DNA of 64,000 nucleotides from Chromohalobacter nigrandesensis (GCF_023061285.1 NZ_JAKGAM010000001.1:496001-560000), one strand, 5' to 3'; shown: positions 1-11,398, counted from the first letter of the stretch. Numbers and translations: made by a program. Notes: generated from the letters alone by a model not told the origin.

Positions 1-2
1 AC

Positions 3-1337
3 ATGGACCTGTTCGCTTCATCCCAATCCGATAACACGCCGCTGGCCTATCGCATGCGCCCACGCCAGCTCGATGACTACGTCGGCCAGGAAGCGCTGGT
101 CGGTCCCGACAAGCCGCTGCGCCGCATGGCGGAAAGCGGCGCGGTACGCTCGATGATCCTGTGGGGGCCGCCGGGCGTGGGCAAGACCACCCTGGCCGAT
201 ATCCTCGCCGATGCCTCGGGCGCCATGCTCGAACGCCTGTCGGCGGTGATGGCCGGCGTCAAGGATATCCGCGCCGCCGTGGAACGCGCTCGCGAGGGCC
301 AGGTCCGCGGGCAGCCGACGCTGTTGTTTCTCGACGAGATCCACCGTCTCAACAAGAGCCAGCAGGATGCCCTGCTGCCGCACGTCGAATCCGGGCTGCT
401 GACCCTGATCGGCGCGACCACCGAGAATCCCTCCTTCGAGGTCAATTCGGCGCTGCTCTCGCGGGCACGCGTCTATGTGCTGCGCAAGCTGGAGGTGGAC
501 GACCTGCTGCGTGTGCTGCATCAGGCCCTGACGGATACTCAACGTGGCCTGGGAGAGCGCCATATCGAGGCCGACGAAGACGTGCTGGAAACGCTCGCAC
601 GCTCGGCCTCGGGCGACGCACGTCGCGCACTGGGTCTGCTGGAGACGGCTTGCGATTTCGCCACGCCCACCGAGAACGGCGAACACCTGACCCTGCAGGC
701 GCTGCATGAAGTCCTGGGACATCAGGGCAGCGCCTTCGACAAGCAGGGCGATCATTATTACGACCTGCTCTCGGCGATCCACAAGTCGATACGCTCGTCA
801 CGCGCCGATGCTGCGCTTTTGTACATCGCGCAATTCGTGCAGGGCGGCGGCGACCCGCTCGATGTAGTGCGCCGCCTCGCCGCCATCGCCTCGGAGGATG
901 TCGGCAATGCCGAGCCCCGTGCCCTGCCGCTGGTGATGGCCGCCTGGGACGCCTACCTGCGTCTGGGCGACTACGAAGGCCAGCGCGCCATCGCCCATGC
1001 CGCCTTGCACCTCGCCATCGCGCCCAAGAGCAACGCCATCGACCAGGCCTGGAACGCCGCCAAGCAATTCGTCGCTGCGAATCCCGACTTCGAGGTGCCC
1101 ACCTACTTGCGCAACGCCCCCACCAAGTTGATGGAATCCCTCGGCCATGGCGAGGGCTACCGCTATGCGCACAACGAACCCAACGGCTATCCCGCCGGGC
1201 ACGCGCATGACTGCTGGCCATCGGAACTGCCCGAAACCACCTTTTTCAACCCCACGGAATACGGCCAGGAAAAACGCTTCAAGCAAATGCAGGCCTGGCG
1301 CGCCGAACTCGACGCCCACGCCGACGGGACGTCATGA
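3..1337 (+). CDS. rarA: Replication-associated recombination protein A (AAA+ ATPase)
   Basis: RarA/MgsA is a AAA+ ATPase of the clamp-loader superfamily that acts at stalled replication forks and gapped DNA with SSB. The 444-residue product has the family's usual length. It shows a Walker A loop (GPPGVGKT, residues 55-62), a Walker B with [11 protein letters not shown] near residues 104-114, a sensor-1 GATTENPSF stretch and an arginine-finger region (LLSRARVY). The C-terminal half carries the family's tetramerisation segment ([20 protein letters not shown]). The ATG at base 3 gives the normal N-terminus (MDLFASSQ), so the gene looks complete although its upstream signals lie outside the window. 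Its stop overlaps a tiny Gly-Ile repeat ORF by ATGA. Identification is firm. Confidence 0.97.
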   Translation: MDLFASSQSDNTPLAYRMRPRQLDDYVGQEALVGPDKPLRRMAESGAVRSMILWGPPGVGKTTLADILADASGAMLERLSAVMAGVKDIRAAVERAREGQVRGQPTLLFLDEIHRLNKSQQDALLPHVESGLLTLIGATTENPSFEVNSALLSRARVYVLRKLEVDDLLRVLHQALTDTQRGLGERHIEADEDVLETLARSASGDARRALGLLETACDFATPTENGEHLTLQALHEVLGHQGSAFDKQGDHYYDLLSAIHKSIRSSRADAALLYIAQFVQGGGDPLDVVRRLAAIASEDVGNAEPRALPLVMAAWDAYLRLGDYEGQRAIAHAALHLAIAPKSNAIDQAWNAAKQFVAANPDFEVPTYLRNAPTKLMESLGHGEGYRYAHNEPNGYPAGHAHDCWPSELPETTFFNPTEYGQEKRFKQMQAWRAELDAHADGTS

Positions 1338-1429
1338 GCCCCGCCGCCCTCAACGGCATCGGCATCGGCATCGGCATCGGCATCGGCATCGGCATCGGCA
1401 TCGGCGCAGCCTATCGTGAATGTCGCTGA
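1334..1429 (+). CDS. Candidate 31-aa ORF with (Gly-Ile)8, overlapping the rarA stop
   Basis: An ATG overlaps the rarA TGA as ATGA, so it could be translated by re-initiation. The reading frame runs MSPAALN, then eight Gly-Ile pairs encoded by the hexamer repeat, then GAAYRECR and stop. Copy-number changes in a 6-bp unit would keep the frame and only alter protein length. I know no family of this kind and there is no independent Shine-Dalgarno. In related genomes crcB often follows rarA, so this could be a worn 5' remnant of a downstream gene, but the sequence does not prove that. It may equally be non-coding. Confidence 0.25.
   Translation: MSPAALNGIGIGIGIGIGIGIGIGAAYRECR
1355..1402. repeat. 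Hexanucleotide tandem repeat, 8 perfect copies of GGCATC
   Basis: Eight uninterrupted copies of GGCATC fill 48 bp directly after the rarA stop. The repeat is perfect, which suggests recent expansion or active slippage. It sits in frame inside the small ORF that overlaps rarA. Confidence 0.97.
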
Positions 1430-1462
1430 GCCAACGATGGGTCTTGGGCGATAACGCTTCAT

Positions 1463-2722
1463 TCATGCCGAATTCGCCAGTTGCAGGGTGACGTCGTGGA
1501 TCAGCCGAAGGTCGTTGAAGCGGCTGGCGCGGCTCTCCAATTGATGCAACTCAAAGGCCTTTTGCTCGCTGCGCGGCAAGCTCTGGTACTCGGCAATCAC
1601 CTGGAAGAGCCAGATCTCCTCACCCCATTCCATGTCACTTTCCTGCAGGTAGGCCAGCGCACTGATGCCGGTGGGATCGGGATGGTCGATCACCGTCAGA
1701 TAGAAGCTTTCCACGTCCTGCTTGAGGGCCTGTTGGCGCGCCGCCACCAGGCTCTGCTCCTCGGCTTCGGCGGGCCGTGCGGCAGCGACGGTCTGCGGCT
1801 TGTGCAGCGGCGTCGGCAACTGGTGCACGAGGTCGGTCAGTACGCGAATATCCGGCTCATGATCCACGGCCGGCGCGGCAGCAGCGATCAACGGGACGGC
1901 CTGGTTGATCAGGTCGGGCACGTCGCTGCGCCGTGCATAGTTGCCGGGAACGAAATTGGGATGCTCACGCAGAAACGCCGCCATGCCACTGATCAACCGA
2001 CTGCGCGATTGCTGCTGGCGGAAGCGGGCCATCAGCTCGGTCAAACGACTCTGGACCTCCCGCAAGCTGGTGTAGTGCTGGCTGATCTGGCGCTGCAATT
2101 GACTTATCAGCAGCTTGCGCAGGGTGCCATCGCCGCCGACCAGTTCGATCAGCTCGTCGAAGTCGATCAGTTGCAGGCCATCCAGCAGGCGCACGATCTG
2201 CTTCTGGGCACGCTCGTTTTCGCGAATCTTGTCGTTCAGGCGACTGACGAAGCCGAAGTCGCTGTTGAGGCGCTGCCAGAGACTGTCGATGGCGTCGGCG
2301 AAACGTCCGTTGAGATCATCGACGGCCTGGCGCAGACGCAGCAACTGCTGCTCCTGACGCCAGTATTCGCCCTGGCTCTGGGCCTCGCGGTAGCTCTGCA
2401 CCAGCGTGCGCACCAGCTCCAGGGTTTCGCCCACATCGGCGTTGACCTGGCGGCGGGTTTCGTCGGCCAGCATCTCGGCGATCAACTCGCGCACCCTGGG
2501 CGCCAGCTTGACGCCCCCCTGATCATCAGGCCGCCAGACGATGCGCGCGGCCAGCAGCCGCCGCAGCGCACTGTCGCTCAGGGCCTCCAGCGGCACTTCA
2601 TCGCGACTGTAGCCCTGCATCAGGACGTCGGCGTGCTTGCCAAGCAGCGCCAGACGTTCCACGCCGGTGCCGATCAGGCGACTTTCCAGCTCATGCTCGT
2701 CGCTCACCGCAAACTCTTTCAT
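1463..2722 (-). CDS. mksF: MukF/MksF-like kleisin subunit of a condensin
   Basis: Third gene of a three-gene operon with an SMC-like ATPase and a MukE-like protein. The 419-aa product is mostly helical. An N-terminal segment to about residue 90 could be a winged-helix module, followed by long amphipathic helices (about 95-260, including QRLNSDFGFVSRLNDKIREN) like the four-helix middle region of MukF/MksF. There is a Pro/Ala-rich linker near 290-330 and a small C-terminal helical domain. The length fits the MksF family (around 400-450 residues). The start overlaps the upstream stop as ATGA, implying translational coupling. The kleisin would bridge the two SMC heads. The assignment rests on operon context plus architecture, so the subunit identity is likely rather than certain. 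Confidence 0.72.
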   Translation of the reverse strand: MKEFAVSDEHELESRLIGTGVERLALLGKHADVLMQGYSRDEVPLEALSDSALRRLLAARIVWRPDDQGGVKLAPRVRELIAEMLADETRRQVNADVGETLELVRTLVQSYREAQSQGEYWRQEQQLLRLRQAVDDLNGRFADAIDSLWQRLNSDFGFVSRLNDKIRENERAQKQIVRLLDGLQLIDFDELIELVGGDGTLRKLLISQLQRQISQHYTSLREVQSRLTELMARFRQQQSRSRLISGMAAFLREHPNFVPGNYARRSDVPDLINQAVPLIAAAAPAVDHEPDIRVLTDLVHQLPTPLHKPQTVAAARPAEAEEQSLVAARQQALKQDVESFYLTVIDHPDPTGISALAYLQESDMEWGEEIWLFQVIAEYQSLPRSEQKAFELHQLESRASRFNDLRLIHDVTLQLANSA

Positions 2723-3345
2723 AACAAGCTTTCCTGCGTCTGCGGGCGCTCGTCGTCGACGGGCAGGTTTTCTTCGTCGCGAATGAGCCGCACCAGATCG
2801 ACGAGGTAATCGATCTTGCCGGTGACCAGATAGACCTGGCGGTCGGCATGCGGCTGCAGCAGATAGCCGTGTTCCCTGAGGCGTTTGAAGACTTGCTTCA
2901 TCTGGGCGTCGAGCTGTTCGCTCTGGGAACCGAAGAAGCTGTCGCCGGCGAGACGTTCGAGCTGTTCGCGCAGGCTCTGGTTGTCCTCGCAGCGGGCACT
3001 GAGTTCGGCGGGTTTGAGCACGTCGCCAGGTGCCACCAGGGCGTCATGGCCCAGGGCTTCCTGCATCAACTGCAGCCATTCGAGCATCGGCATCAGGCTA
3101 TGCAGCACCTCGCCGAGCTGCCGCGATAGCTGCTCGCGGGCCTCATCGTTGAGCTGCCGCCAGGCCAGGAAGTAGACACTGCCCTCGGCGTTGGTGGCCA
3201 AGCGGCGATTGAGCGGCCGCAAGTAAGTGTCGATCTGCTCGCGCACTTCCTCGTCTTCGAGACGCCGGAAGGCTCTATCATCGCTCACGGCGCAGACGAA
3301 CTCGCCGGCCAGCAAGCGCTCCAGCAACGGACCATGTTCGATCAT
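2719..3345 (-). CDS. mksE: MukE/MksE-like condensin accessory subunit
   Basis: Middle gene of the condensin operon, 208 aa, matching MksE in size. The N-terminal half (EREQIDTYLRPLNRRLA-type helices, then YFLAWRQLND) resembles the paired winged-helix fold of MukE-type KITE proteins. The C-terminal part (MKQVFKRLREHGYLLQP and VYLVTGKIDYLVDLVRLI) looks like the second winged helix. Its start and stop overlap both neighbours as ATGA, so the three subunits are almost certainly made at coupled ratios. A consensus AGGAGG lies 7 bases upstream of its ATG, inside the end of mksB, which may boost its synthesis relative to the SMC. KITE subunits bind the kleisin and modulate loading on DNA. Family call is by context and pattern. 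Confidence 0.75.
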   Translation of the reverse strand: MIEHGPLLERLLAGEFVCAVSDDRAFRRLEDEEVREQIDTYLRPLNRRLATNAEGSVYFLAWRQLNDEAREQLSRQLGEVLHSLMPMLEWLQLMQEALGHDALVAPGDVLKPAELSARCEDNQSLREQLERLAGDSFFGSQSEQLDAQMKQVFKRLREHGYLLQPHADRQVYLVTGKIDYLVDLVRLIRDEENLPVDDERPQTQESLL

Positions 3346-6300
3346 GACGTAACCTCCTCGGCGGTACGTTCCTGCAGGCGTTCGGCCAGGCGACTCAGAC
3401 GCGGTTCGATGCGCTTCAGGCGGCGGCGACTCGGTTGCTCGGCGTCACGATCGATCAGATAGCGATTATGGAACAATAGCAAGACGTCGGACTCGGGGTT
3501 GGGAAACGCGCCGACGATATGGATGCGGTTGCTATCGCAGGCGTCGAACAGCATCTCGACATTGTGATAAGCCAGCGTACCGATCTCATCGATGGGCCAG
3601 TGAATGGCGATCTCCGATGGCCCGCGCAGCAACCGCGTGAAGGCAAGCAGGAACTTGCACAGGATCAGATAAGCCATGCCGTGACTCGAAGATTCGAGTA
3701 GCTGACGATCGCTCTTGATCACCAGGTCGGTGCCACCCTCGTTCAAGTGCAACTCGAGGCGTAACAGGCTTTCGAAACTGTATTGCTGGTCGTGGCGCAG
3801 CAGATCGACGACATCGGCCAGCGCATCCAGATAGTCATCACCGGGCAGCGTCTGGTTGGCGTTCTCCCAGTCGCGATAAAGCTGAGCGAAGCGCTTGAGT
3901 GGCTCCCAGAAGCCCAGCTCGTCGATGGTCGACTGAATGCGTACCTCGGCCTTGTTGATGCCCTCGAGGCGCAGGTCATCGGCCACTTCTTCGGACAAGC
4001 GGCGGCTCTGGGCGCTGATGCGTCGATTGAGGTCGCGGAAGACGGTGAAGAACTTGTCCAGGTCGGCCCCCAGGTTGCGCCCCTGCTGGATCAATTGCTG
4101 CTGCTGATCTTCGAGCAACTGCAGCATGCCCCGCAGCAACGGAAGCTGACGGCGCGGATCGATGCTCTGCTCGCCAGCCCCGCTTAACAGCTTGGCGCGT
4201 TCGGCTTCCAGAGTCTCGACGAAGCCCTGACTGGCGCCCTTGATCAGCTCGCTTTCGACCTGCTCGCAACCCTTGCGCAGGGTTTCCACCTCCCTGCTGC
4301 GGCTGCCCAGCGCCTGACGTGTGCGCTCGATACGTTCATGCACATCGCCCAGCGCTTCCCGGGTGGGCTCGCCGGCGGCATTCGGCGCTGAAGTAAGTCC
4401 TAGCCCATCGACCTGACCGAGCAGTGGTTTGAGAGCGTCGATGACTTCGCGTTCGCCATTGCAGCGTGCCTTAAGCGTCTTGGCGGCTTGCTGGTGCGCC
4501 ACCTTGGCAGCCTGATAATCGCTGCGACACTGCTCGCGCTGGTGCTCGGCGGCCTGCTTGTCACGCGTCAGCGTCGCTTCGCGGTCGACCAGTTGCGGCT
4601 TGCGCTCGCCCCATTCGACACGCATGAAACGCGTGTAGGCATCGAGCTCTTCGCGGCGGCTTTCGGTAACGCGAATGCGCTCCTGCAAATCGCTGATGCG
4701 CTGGCGCGTCAAGCGCAGGGTTTCAGGGTCACCGCCCTGATCCTGAAGCTCCTGGTCGAAGGCCGCTTCCAGTTCCTGGCGTTGACGCTGGTGCTCGGCC
4801 TTGAAGTCTTCGAGTTGTTGCTTGTACTGATCGATGCGTGCGTCGAAGCTGGCCAGTTGGCTCTGACCATCGGCCTTGAGTTCCAAGAGTTGCGCCTGAT
4901 GGGTCTCATCGAGCGTGCTCAGTGCCTCGCGCTTTTCATCGCGCAGGGCCTTGTCGGCGGCCTGCTGACTGGCCAGCGCTTCTTCGGCGACTCGCCGGCG
5001 CTCTTTCTGCTGCCGCGCATGACGCTCCTGACATTGATGTCGGGCATCCAGGGCATATTCGACTTCATCATCGGCATGCTTGAGGGCGAGACGCGCCTGG
5101 CTGAGGGGCTCCTCGGCCCCCTGCACCCGGTCATGGCAGGCCTTGAGTTGTTTCTCGGCGGCCTGAAGATCGGTTTCGGCGCGCGCTTGTTCGGCCTCGG
5201 CGACATCGATGGCAGCATTGAGGCTCGCCTCGTCGCGGGCGTGATCGGGCAGCTCGATGGCGGCAAGATCGAGTGCCACGCCGTACAGGTCGTCGTGCTC
5301 GGTGTCACCGAGCTGTGGCGAAAGATCGCGACGCTCAAGCAGTTCGGGCGCGATGATCTTGCCCAGGCGGTGCTCCCAGCCAGGGCGATGGTAACGCATG
5401 AAATAGCGCAGGCTGCCCTCGTCAGGATCGCGCTGCCGCTGGAGTTCCTGAGAGCGCTGATTCGCCCGATTGAGTTGCTGTTTGGCGCTTTCTCGCTGCT
5501 GCTCTGCCGTGTCGCGTTCGCGGCGCAGGGTTTCGTGCTCACGGCGCAAGCCTTCAAGACGACTGGCGGCAGCGTTGCGATCGCTCTGGGCCTGATCGAC
5601 CCTGGACTGGGCGAGTTCCGCTTCCTGAATCTCCTCGGGCACCTGACCGGTCGAGGCAAGTTGCGCCTTGAGATCGGCCAAGCGTTCGATGCCTTGCTCG
5701 AGCCGCGTCTGATAGCCGGCGTCCAGTTCGCTGCGCTGCGTGTGGTACTGGGCTTCCAGTTCACGCTCGGACGCCCACTGCTGCTCCTGGCACGCCGACT
5801 TCTCGTCGCCCAGTTCATTGATGAGCGCCTGGATTTCATCGCTGCGCCGCGAGAGGTTATCGGCAAGCTCGCGCAGGCGACCGTCAAGGCGTGAGCGGTT
5901 GGCCGCAGAGGCTTCCTGCATCACCGCCAGATGCTCCTGCAACTGCTGGGCCTGTTCGCGCCATTGCGGCAGCTCGGCCAGGTCCCGCTCCAGGGCGGGC
6001 ATATCGGCCTCGGCATACTGTTCATATTGCTGCTGCAGGTCGTTCAGGCTGCGCTGGGTGCGATCCAGCTCGCTGGCAAGCTCACTGATGCGATCGTTGA
6101 GGGTGTCGCGAGCCTGCTCGTATTCCTGCTCGCGCGCCTGAAAGGCTTCCTGCTGCGTGTTCAGCTCGGCCTCGGTGTCGGCCAGCACGCGCTCCGCGCG
6201 ATGGCGATCGGCATCCAGTTGTGGCTTGAGCTGCCAGAGCGTCGCTTCCAGATCGACGATATTGCGGTCGACGTCGGCCAGTTCCGCCAGTGACTGTTGC

Positions 6301-7040
6301 AGCGGCTCCAGGCGCATCGACTGGCGCATCTGCGCGATCCAGTCGCGCGCCTTGGTATTGCGAATGCGGGTCACCGGCAGTTCGACGCCGTCTTCCTCGA
6401 AGATCGCCGCCAGCATGGTCTTGAGGGTGTCCATCTTGCCCTCTTTGGCATGCACCGCCGAAATCAGCTTTTCCATATGGCGGATGCGCCGCTCGGGCTT
6501 GACCAGGCTGAATTTCGCGGCGGTCTGGCGCAGCTTCAACGCCTCGCGCCGGTTACCCTGCTGCTGGGTAAAGTCGTTCTGGATCACCGCACGGTATTCA
6601 GAAGTCGCCCCGAACTTGGCCGAGAAGTCGATACCGGCGCGACGCAACCCCGCCAACCAGTCGCCGTACTCCAGCGCCACCACACCGTCCTCGCTTTCCA
6701 CCAGGTAGTCTTCGGGCTGATACGGCGCAGCGACGAAGCGATATTCCAGGCCGCCCTCTTTCTTGCGCGTCAGCACGGCCTGGCAGACATTGCCTGCCTC
6801 GCGACGGTATTCGTAGATCAGATAGCTGTTGCGATGCGGCAGGTAGAAGGCATCGAACTTCATCCGTGTCTTGGGGACGACCTTGTTGGGCAGTTCGCCG
6901 TAGAAGACCGGCACCAATCGCTGAAGCGTGGTCTTGCCCGAAGCGTTGGTGCCACAGATATTGGTGTGGCCATCGACATCCAATTCGACCACGCCTTCCA
7001 GATGGCCGTGGATCATCACGATACGTAGCAGGTGGGCCAT
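3342..7040 (-). CDS. mksB: MukB/MksB-like SMC ATPase of a condensin
   Basis: First gene of the operon. It encodes a 1232-aa SMC-like protein with an N-terminal Walker A (GTNASGKT, residues 30-37), long coiled coils rich in Gln/Glu/Arg, and a C-terminal head containing an ABC-signature-like LESSSHG (about 1115-1121) and a Walker B (IHWPIDEIG, about 1146-1154). These are the parts expected of an ATP-driven DNA loop extruder. I chose the ATG at 7040 (MAHLLRIVM): it has AAGGA 6 bases upstream and a plausible promoter just beyond. The frame extends 11 codons further only through a TTG. The Walker A is followed by LQRLVPVFYGELPNK, unlike E. coli MukB, so this is a divergent Mks clade. No MksG/JetD nuclease gene is adjacent. 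Confidence 0.85.
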   Translation of the reverse strand: MAHLLRIVMIHGHLEGVVELDVDGHTNICGTNASGKTTLQRLVPVFYGELPNKVVPKTRMKFDAFYLPHRNSYLIYEYRREAGNVCQAVLTRKKEGGLEYRFVAAPYQPEDYLVESEDGVVALEYGDWLAGLRRAGIDFSAKFGATSEYRAVIQNDFTQQQGNRREALKLRQTAAKFSLVKPERRIRHMEKLISAVHAKEGKMDTLKTMLAAIFEEDGVELPVTRIRNTKARDWIAQMRQSMRLEPLQQSLAELADVDRNIVDLEATLWQLKPQLDADRHRAERVLADTEAELNTQQEAFQAREQEYEQARDTLNDRISELASELDRTQRSLNDLQQQYEQYAEADMPALERDLAELPQWREQAQQLQEHLAVMQEASAANRSRLDGRLRELADNLSRRSDEIQALINELGDEKSACQEQQWASERELEAQYHTQRSELDAGYQTRLEQGIERLADLKAQLASTGQVPEEIQEAELAQSRVDQAQSDRNAAASRLEGLRREHETLRRERDTAEQQRESAKQQLNRANQRSQELQRQRDPDEGSLRYFMRYHRPGWEHRLGKIIAPELLERRDLSPQLGDTEHDDLYGVALDLAAIELPDHARDEASLNAAIDVAEAEQARAETDLQAAEKQLKACHDRVQGAEEPLSQARLALKHADDEVEYALDARHQCQERHARQQKERRRVAEEALASQQAADKALRDEKREALSTLDETHQAQLLELKADGQSQLASFDARIDQYKQQLEDFKAEHQRQRQELEAAFDQELQDQGGDPETLRLTRQRISDLQERIRVTESRREELDAYTRFMRVEWGERKPQLVDREATLTRDKQAAEHQREQCRSDYQAAKVAHQQAAKTLKARCNGEREVIDALKPLLGQVDGLGLTSAPNAAGEPTREALGDVHERIERTRQALGSRSREVETLRKGCEQVESELIKGASQGFVETLEAERAKLLSGAGEQSIDPRRQLPLLRGMLQLLEDQQQQLIQQGRNLGADLDKFFTVFRDLNRRISAQSRRLSEEVADDLRLEGINKAEVRIQSTIDELGFWEPLKRFAQLYRDWENANQTLPGDDYLDALADVVDLLRHDQQYSFESLLRLELHLNEGGTDLVIKSDRQLLESSSHGMAYLILCKFLLAFTRLLRGPSEIAIHWPIDEIGTLAYHNVEMLFDACDSNRIHIVGAFPNPESDVLLLFHNRYLIDRDAEQPSRRRLKRIEPRLSRLAERLQERTAEEVTS

Positions 7041-7079
7041 GCCGGGTCCTTGGTAGTTTGCGCTTTTTTGCAAAAGGCC

Positions 7080-7109
7080 ATTCTACCCACCGCCGGCAGG
7101 CACAACCAA
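7080..7109 (-). promoter_or_regulatory. Probable sigma-70 promoter of the mksBEF operon
   Basis: On the minus strand a TAGAAT (-10, 7080-7085) is preceded after 18 bases by TTGGTT (-35, 7104-7109). Transcription would begin near 7073, giving a 5' leader of about 33 bases before the ATG at 7040. The -10 matches five of six consensus bases and the -35 only three, so strength is uncertain. Confidence 0.5.
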
Positions 7110-7196
7110 GTTGGCTCCTCCTCCACGCTTTACATTGCGAGGGGCGCCCGCTCACTCACATCGGACAGTCCCCGTTCTCTTTCTGCCCAAGCCTGC

Positions 7197-8807
7197 TTAC
7201 AGGTCGTCGGCCCGCGGCGGTTTGCCGACGGTCACCTCACTGAGTTTCTCGTGGGACAAGCCGCGCAGCAACGCGAACATCATGGCGAACACCAGGATGA
7301 ACATCGGCAGACCGACGACGGTGATGACCTGCTGCAAGGCGGTCAACCCGGCATCGCCGGCAAGCACGATCAACATGGCGGCTAGCATCCCTTCGGACAC
7401 GCCCCAGAACACCCGCTGATACCAGGGGCCCGGCTCGGGCGTCCCGGTACATAGCATGTCGACCACCAGCGAAGCCGAATCCGACGAGGTGGCAAAGAAT
7501 ATCGCTACGATGACCACCGCCAGGCCCTGGATCAGGGTCGCCGCCGGGAAGTTCTCGAAAAAGGCGAACATCGCCAGCGGAATGCTCTCCTCCACTGCCG
7601 TAGACAGCGATCCGGCCTGCGCGCCGAGTGCCGCACGTGCATCTTCGCCGATACCGTCGATCTGCATTGCCGACCAGCCGAAGATCGCGAACCACACCAA
7701 GGTAAATATCGACGGGGCGAACAACACACCGAGTACGAATTCACGGATCGTGCGGCCGCGGGAGATACGCGCCACGAAGATGCCGATGAAAGGCGACCAG
7801 GTCACCGTCCACGCCCAATAGAAGACGGTCCACCCTCCTTGCCATCCCCAGCCTCCCTCTTCGTGGGTATATTGCGCCAACGCATCGTTCCAGAACGCCA
7901 TCGGCACGATGTTGGAGACGTAGATGCCGACCGTTTCGATGATCGAGCGCAGCAGAAACACGGTCGCCCCGGTGACCAGCACGAACAGCATCAGGCCGAC
8001 GGCCATGCCGATATTGATGTTGGACAGCACCCTCACGCCCTTGTCCAGACCCGCCACGATCGAACACACCGCCACCGTCGTTAGAACGGCAATGATGATG
8101 ACCTTGGGCATGACGCCATTGGAGACACCGAGCAGCTCACTCAAGCCGGCATTGATCTGCTGAGTGCCCAGACCGATCGACACGGCCACACCGAACAGGG
8201 TGCCGAGAATCGCGAAGACATCCAGCGCTTTACCCAGTGGCCCGTAGATACGATCACCGATCAGCGAATAGAACACCGAGGAAAAGCGCATCGGCAGGTC
8301 ATAGCGGTAGATGAAATACGCGAATGCCAACCCGGGCAGCGTGAAGATCGCCCAGGTATGCAGCCCCAGGTGATAGATCGCGAACCCCATCGCGTCGTCG
8401 GCGGCCTGTACTGAGAAGGCCTCGACATCCGGCCGCGGCGGGTTGGCGAAATGCGACATGGGTTCGGCCACCCCCCAGAACATCAGCACCGTGCCGATGC
8501 CCCCGGCAAACAGCATGGTGAACCAGGAGACGTTGCCATAAGCCGGCTTGGCGTCATTGCCACCGAGACGAATCGCACCGAAACGACTGAAGGCCACCCA
8601 CAGCAGAAACACCACCCAACTGGTCACCCCGAAGATGAAAAACCAGCCGAGATTGGTGACGATCCAGGTTCGGCCGGCCCCGAAGGCAGCGCCGATGGGT
8701 TCAGGCGCCACGAGTAGAGCGACCAGAAAAACCACCATGATGCCGGCCGATACGAAGAATATCGTCGGATCGGTTTGCAGCCCGAGTCTACGCGCCAGTT
8801 TTTCCAT
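7197..8807 (-). CDS. BCCT-family betaine/choline/carnitine transporter
   Basis: BCCT carriers take up glycine betaine, choline or related compatible solutes with Na+ or H+. The 536-aa product has the twelve hydrophobic segments of the family and its hallmark WTVFYWAWTVTWSPFIGIFVARISRGRTIREF region (read in two parts around residue 315). It also has FGVAVSIGLGTQQINAGL in the substrate-path helix. The short N- and C-terminal tails lack the long cytoplasmic extension of osmosensing BetT types. The start at 8807 (MEKLARRLG) has AAGGAAC upstream; the frame continues 25 codons further without a ribosome site. A short inverted repeat, CTTCTA-N9-TAGAAG (8834-8854), lies just upstream and may be an operator. 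The substrate cannot be settled from sequence alone. Confidence 0.93.
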   Translation of the reverse strand: MEKLARRLGLQTDPTIFFVSAGIMVVFLVALLVAPEPIGAAFGAGRTWIVTNLGWFFIFGVTSWVVFLLWVAFSRFGAIRLGGNDAKPAYGNVSWFTMLFAGGIGTVLMFWGVAEPMSHFANPPRPDVEAFSVQAADDAMGFAIYHLGLHTWAIFTLPGLAFAYFIYRYDLPMRFSSVFYSLIGDRIYGPLGKALDVFAILGTLFGVAVSIGLGTQQINAGLSELLGVSNGVMPKVIIIAVLTTVAVCSIVAGLDKGVRVLSNINIGMAVGLMLFVLVTGATVFLLRSIIETVGIYVSNIVPMAFWNDALAQYTHEEGGWGWQGGWTVFYWAWTVTWSPFIGIFVARISRGRTIREFVLGVLFAPSIFTLVWFAIFGWSAMQIDGIGEDARAALGAQAGSLSTAVEESIPLAMFAFFENFPAATLIQGLAVVIVAIFFATSSDSASLVVDMLCTGTPEPGPWYQRVFWGVSEGMLAAMLIVLAGDAGLTALQQVITVVGLPMFILVFAMMFALLRGLSHEKLSEVTVGKPPRADDL

Positions 8808-8987
8808 GGGTTGTTCCTTTATCTTTTGTTGTCCTTCTAGGAATACCGTAGAAGCAGACGGGCAAGGCGTCGAATGGCACACGCCTTCCCGGCATCACCG
8901 ACCCCGACGATATGCGAGAATAGGCATCTGCCAATCGCCACGCCCCCGATATCCCGGCCATACTCAGTTCTGCAGCGAGAGCGATCG

Positions 8988-10961
<1,974 letters not shown>

Positions 10962-11041
10962 ATCATGTTTCGTTACGGTAGGCCCGCCCCGGCGCTGGCT
11001 TCTACACTGATATAAATCACTCGAAGGAGGCGAAAAACACC

Positions 11042-11398
11042 ATGAGCGAGCTTGCCGAACTGAAGTGCGAAGCCTGCAGCGCCGACGCCCCCACCGTCAG
11101 CGAAGGGGAAATGCATAGCCTCGGTGCGGAGATTCCCGAGTGGCGGATCGTGGAGCGCGATGGCATCATGCAGTTGGAGCGTGAATTCACGTTCCGCAAC
11201 TTCAAGCAGGCCCTGGCGTTCACCAACCAGGTGGGCGATATCGCCGAGGCAGAAGGTCATCACCCGGCGCTGACCACCGAATGGGGCAAAGTCACCGTTA
11301 CCTGGTGGTCGCACAAGATCAAGGGCTTGCATCAAAACGATTTCATCATGGCCGCCAGAACCGACGAGGTAGCTCAGTCCCATGTTCGAGCAGATTGA
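11042..11398 (+). CDS. phhB: Pterin-4a-carbinolamine dehydratase
   Basis: PhhB dehydrates 4a-hydroxytetrahydrobiopterin, regenerating the pterin cofactor of phenylalanine hydroxylase. The 118-aa product has the family core: WRIV, a F-x-N-F-x-x-A-L-A-F-T helix ([14 protein letters not shown]), then the catalytic EGHHPAL motif and [18 protein letters not shown]. An AAGGAGG lies a good distance upstream of the ATG. It overlaps the following aminotransferase gene by 17 bases, as phhB does with phhC in pseudomonad phhABC operons, but phhA is not in this window and the upstream gene is a helicase. PhhB may serve a remote phhA or a pterin-dependent enzyme. Confidence 0.95.
   Translation: MSELAELKCEACSADAPTVSEGEMHSLGAEIPEWRIVERDGIMQLEREFTFRNFKQALAFTNQVGDIAEAEGHHPALTTEWGKVTVTWWSHKIKGLHQNDFIMAARTDEVAQSHVRAD

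Noticed and set aside
1334-1429. Intact crcB fluoride channel after rarA
   Set aside because: Only 31 codons are open and no CrcB membrane pattern beyond glycine content is visible.
4488-5894. 468-aa hydrophobic plus-strand frame opposite mksB
   Set aside because: It is the antisense of the coiled coil. Leu/Ala-rich pattern arises from Gln/Glu-rich codons read on the other strand; no start signals.
1463-7073. A complete Wadjet/JetABCD plasmid-defence system
   Set aside because: The JetD/MksG nuclease is absent on both sides and the gene order is reversed, so plasmid cleavage cannot be claimed from this locus.
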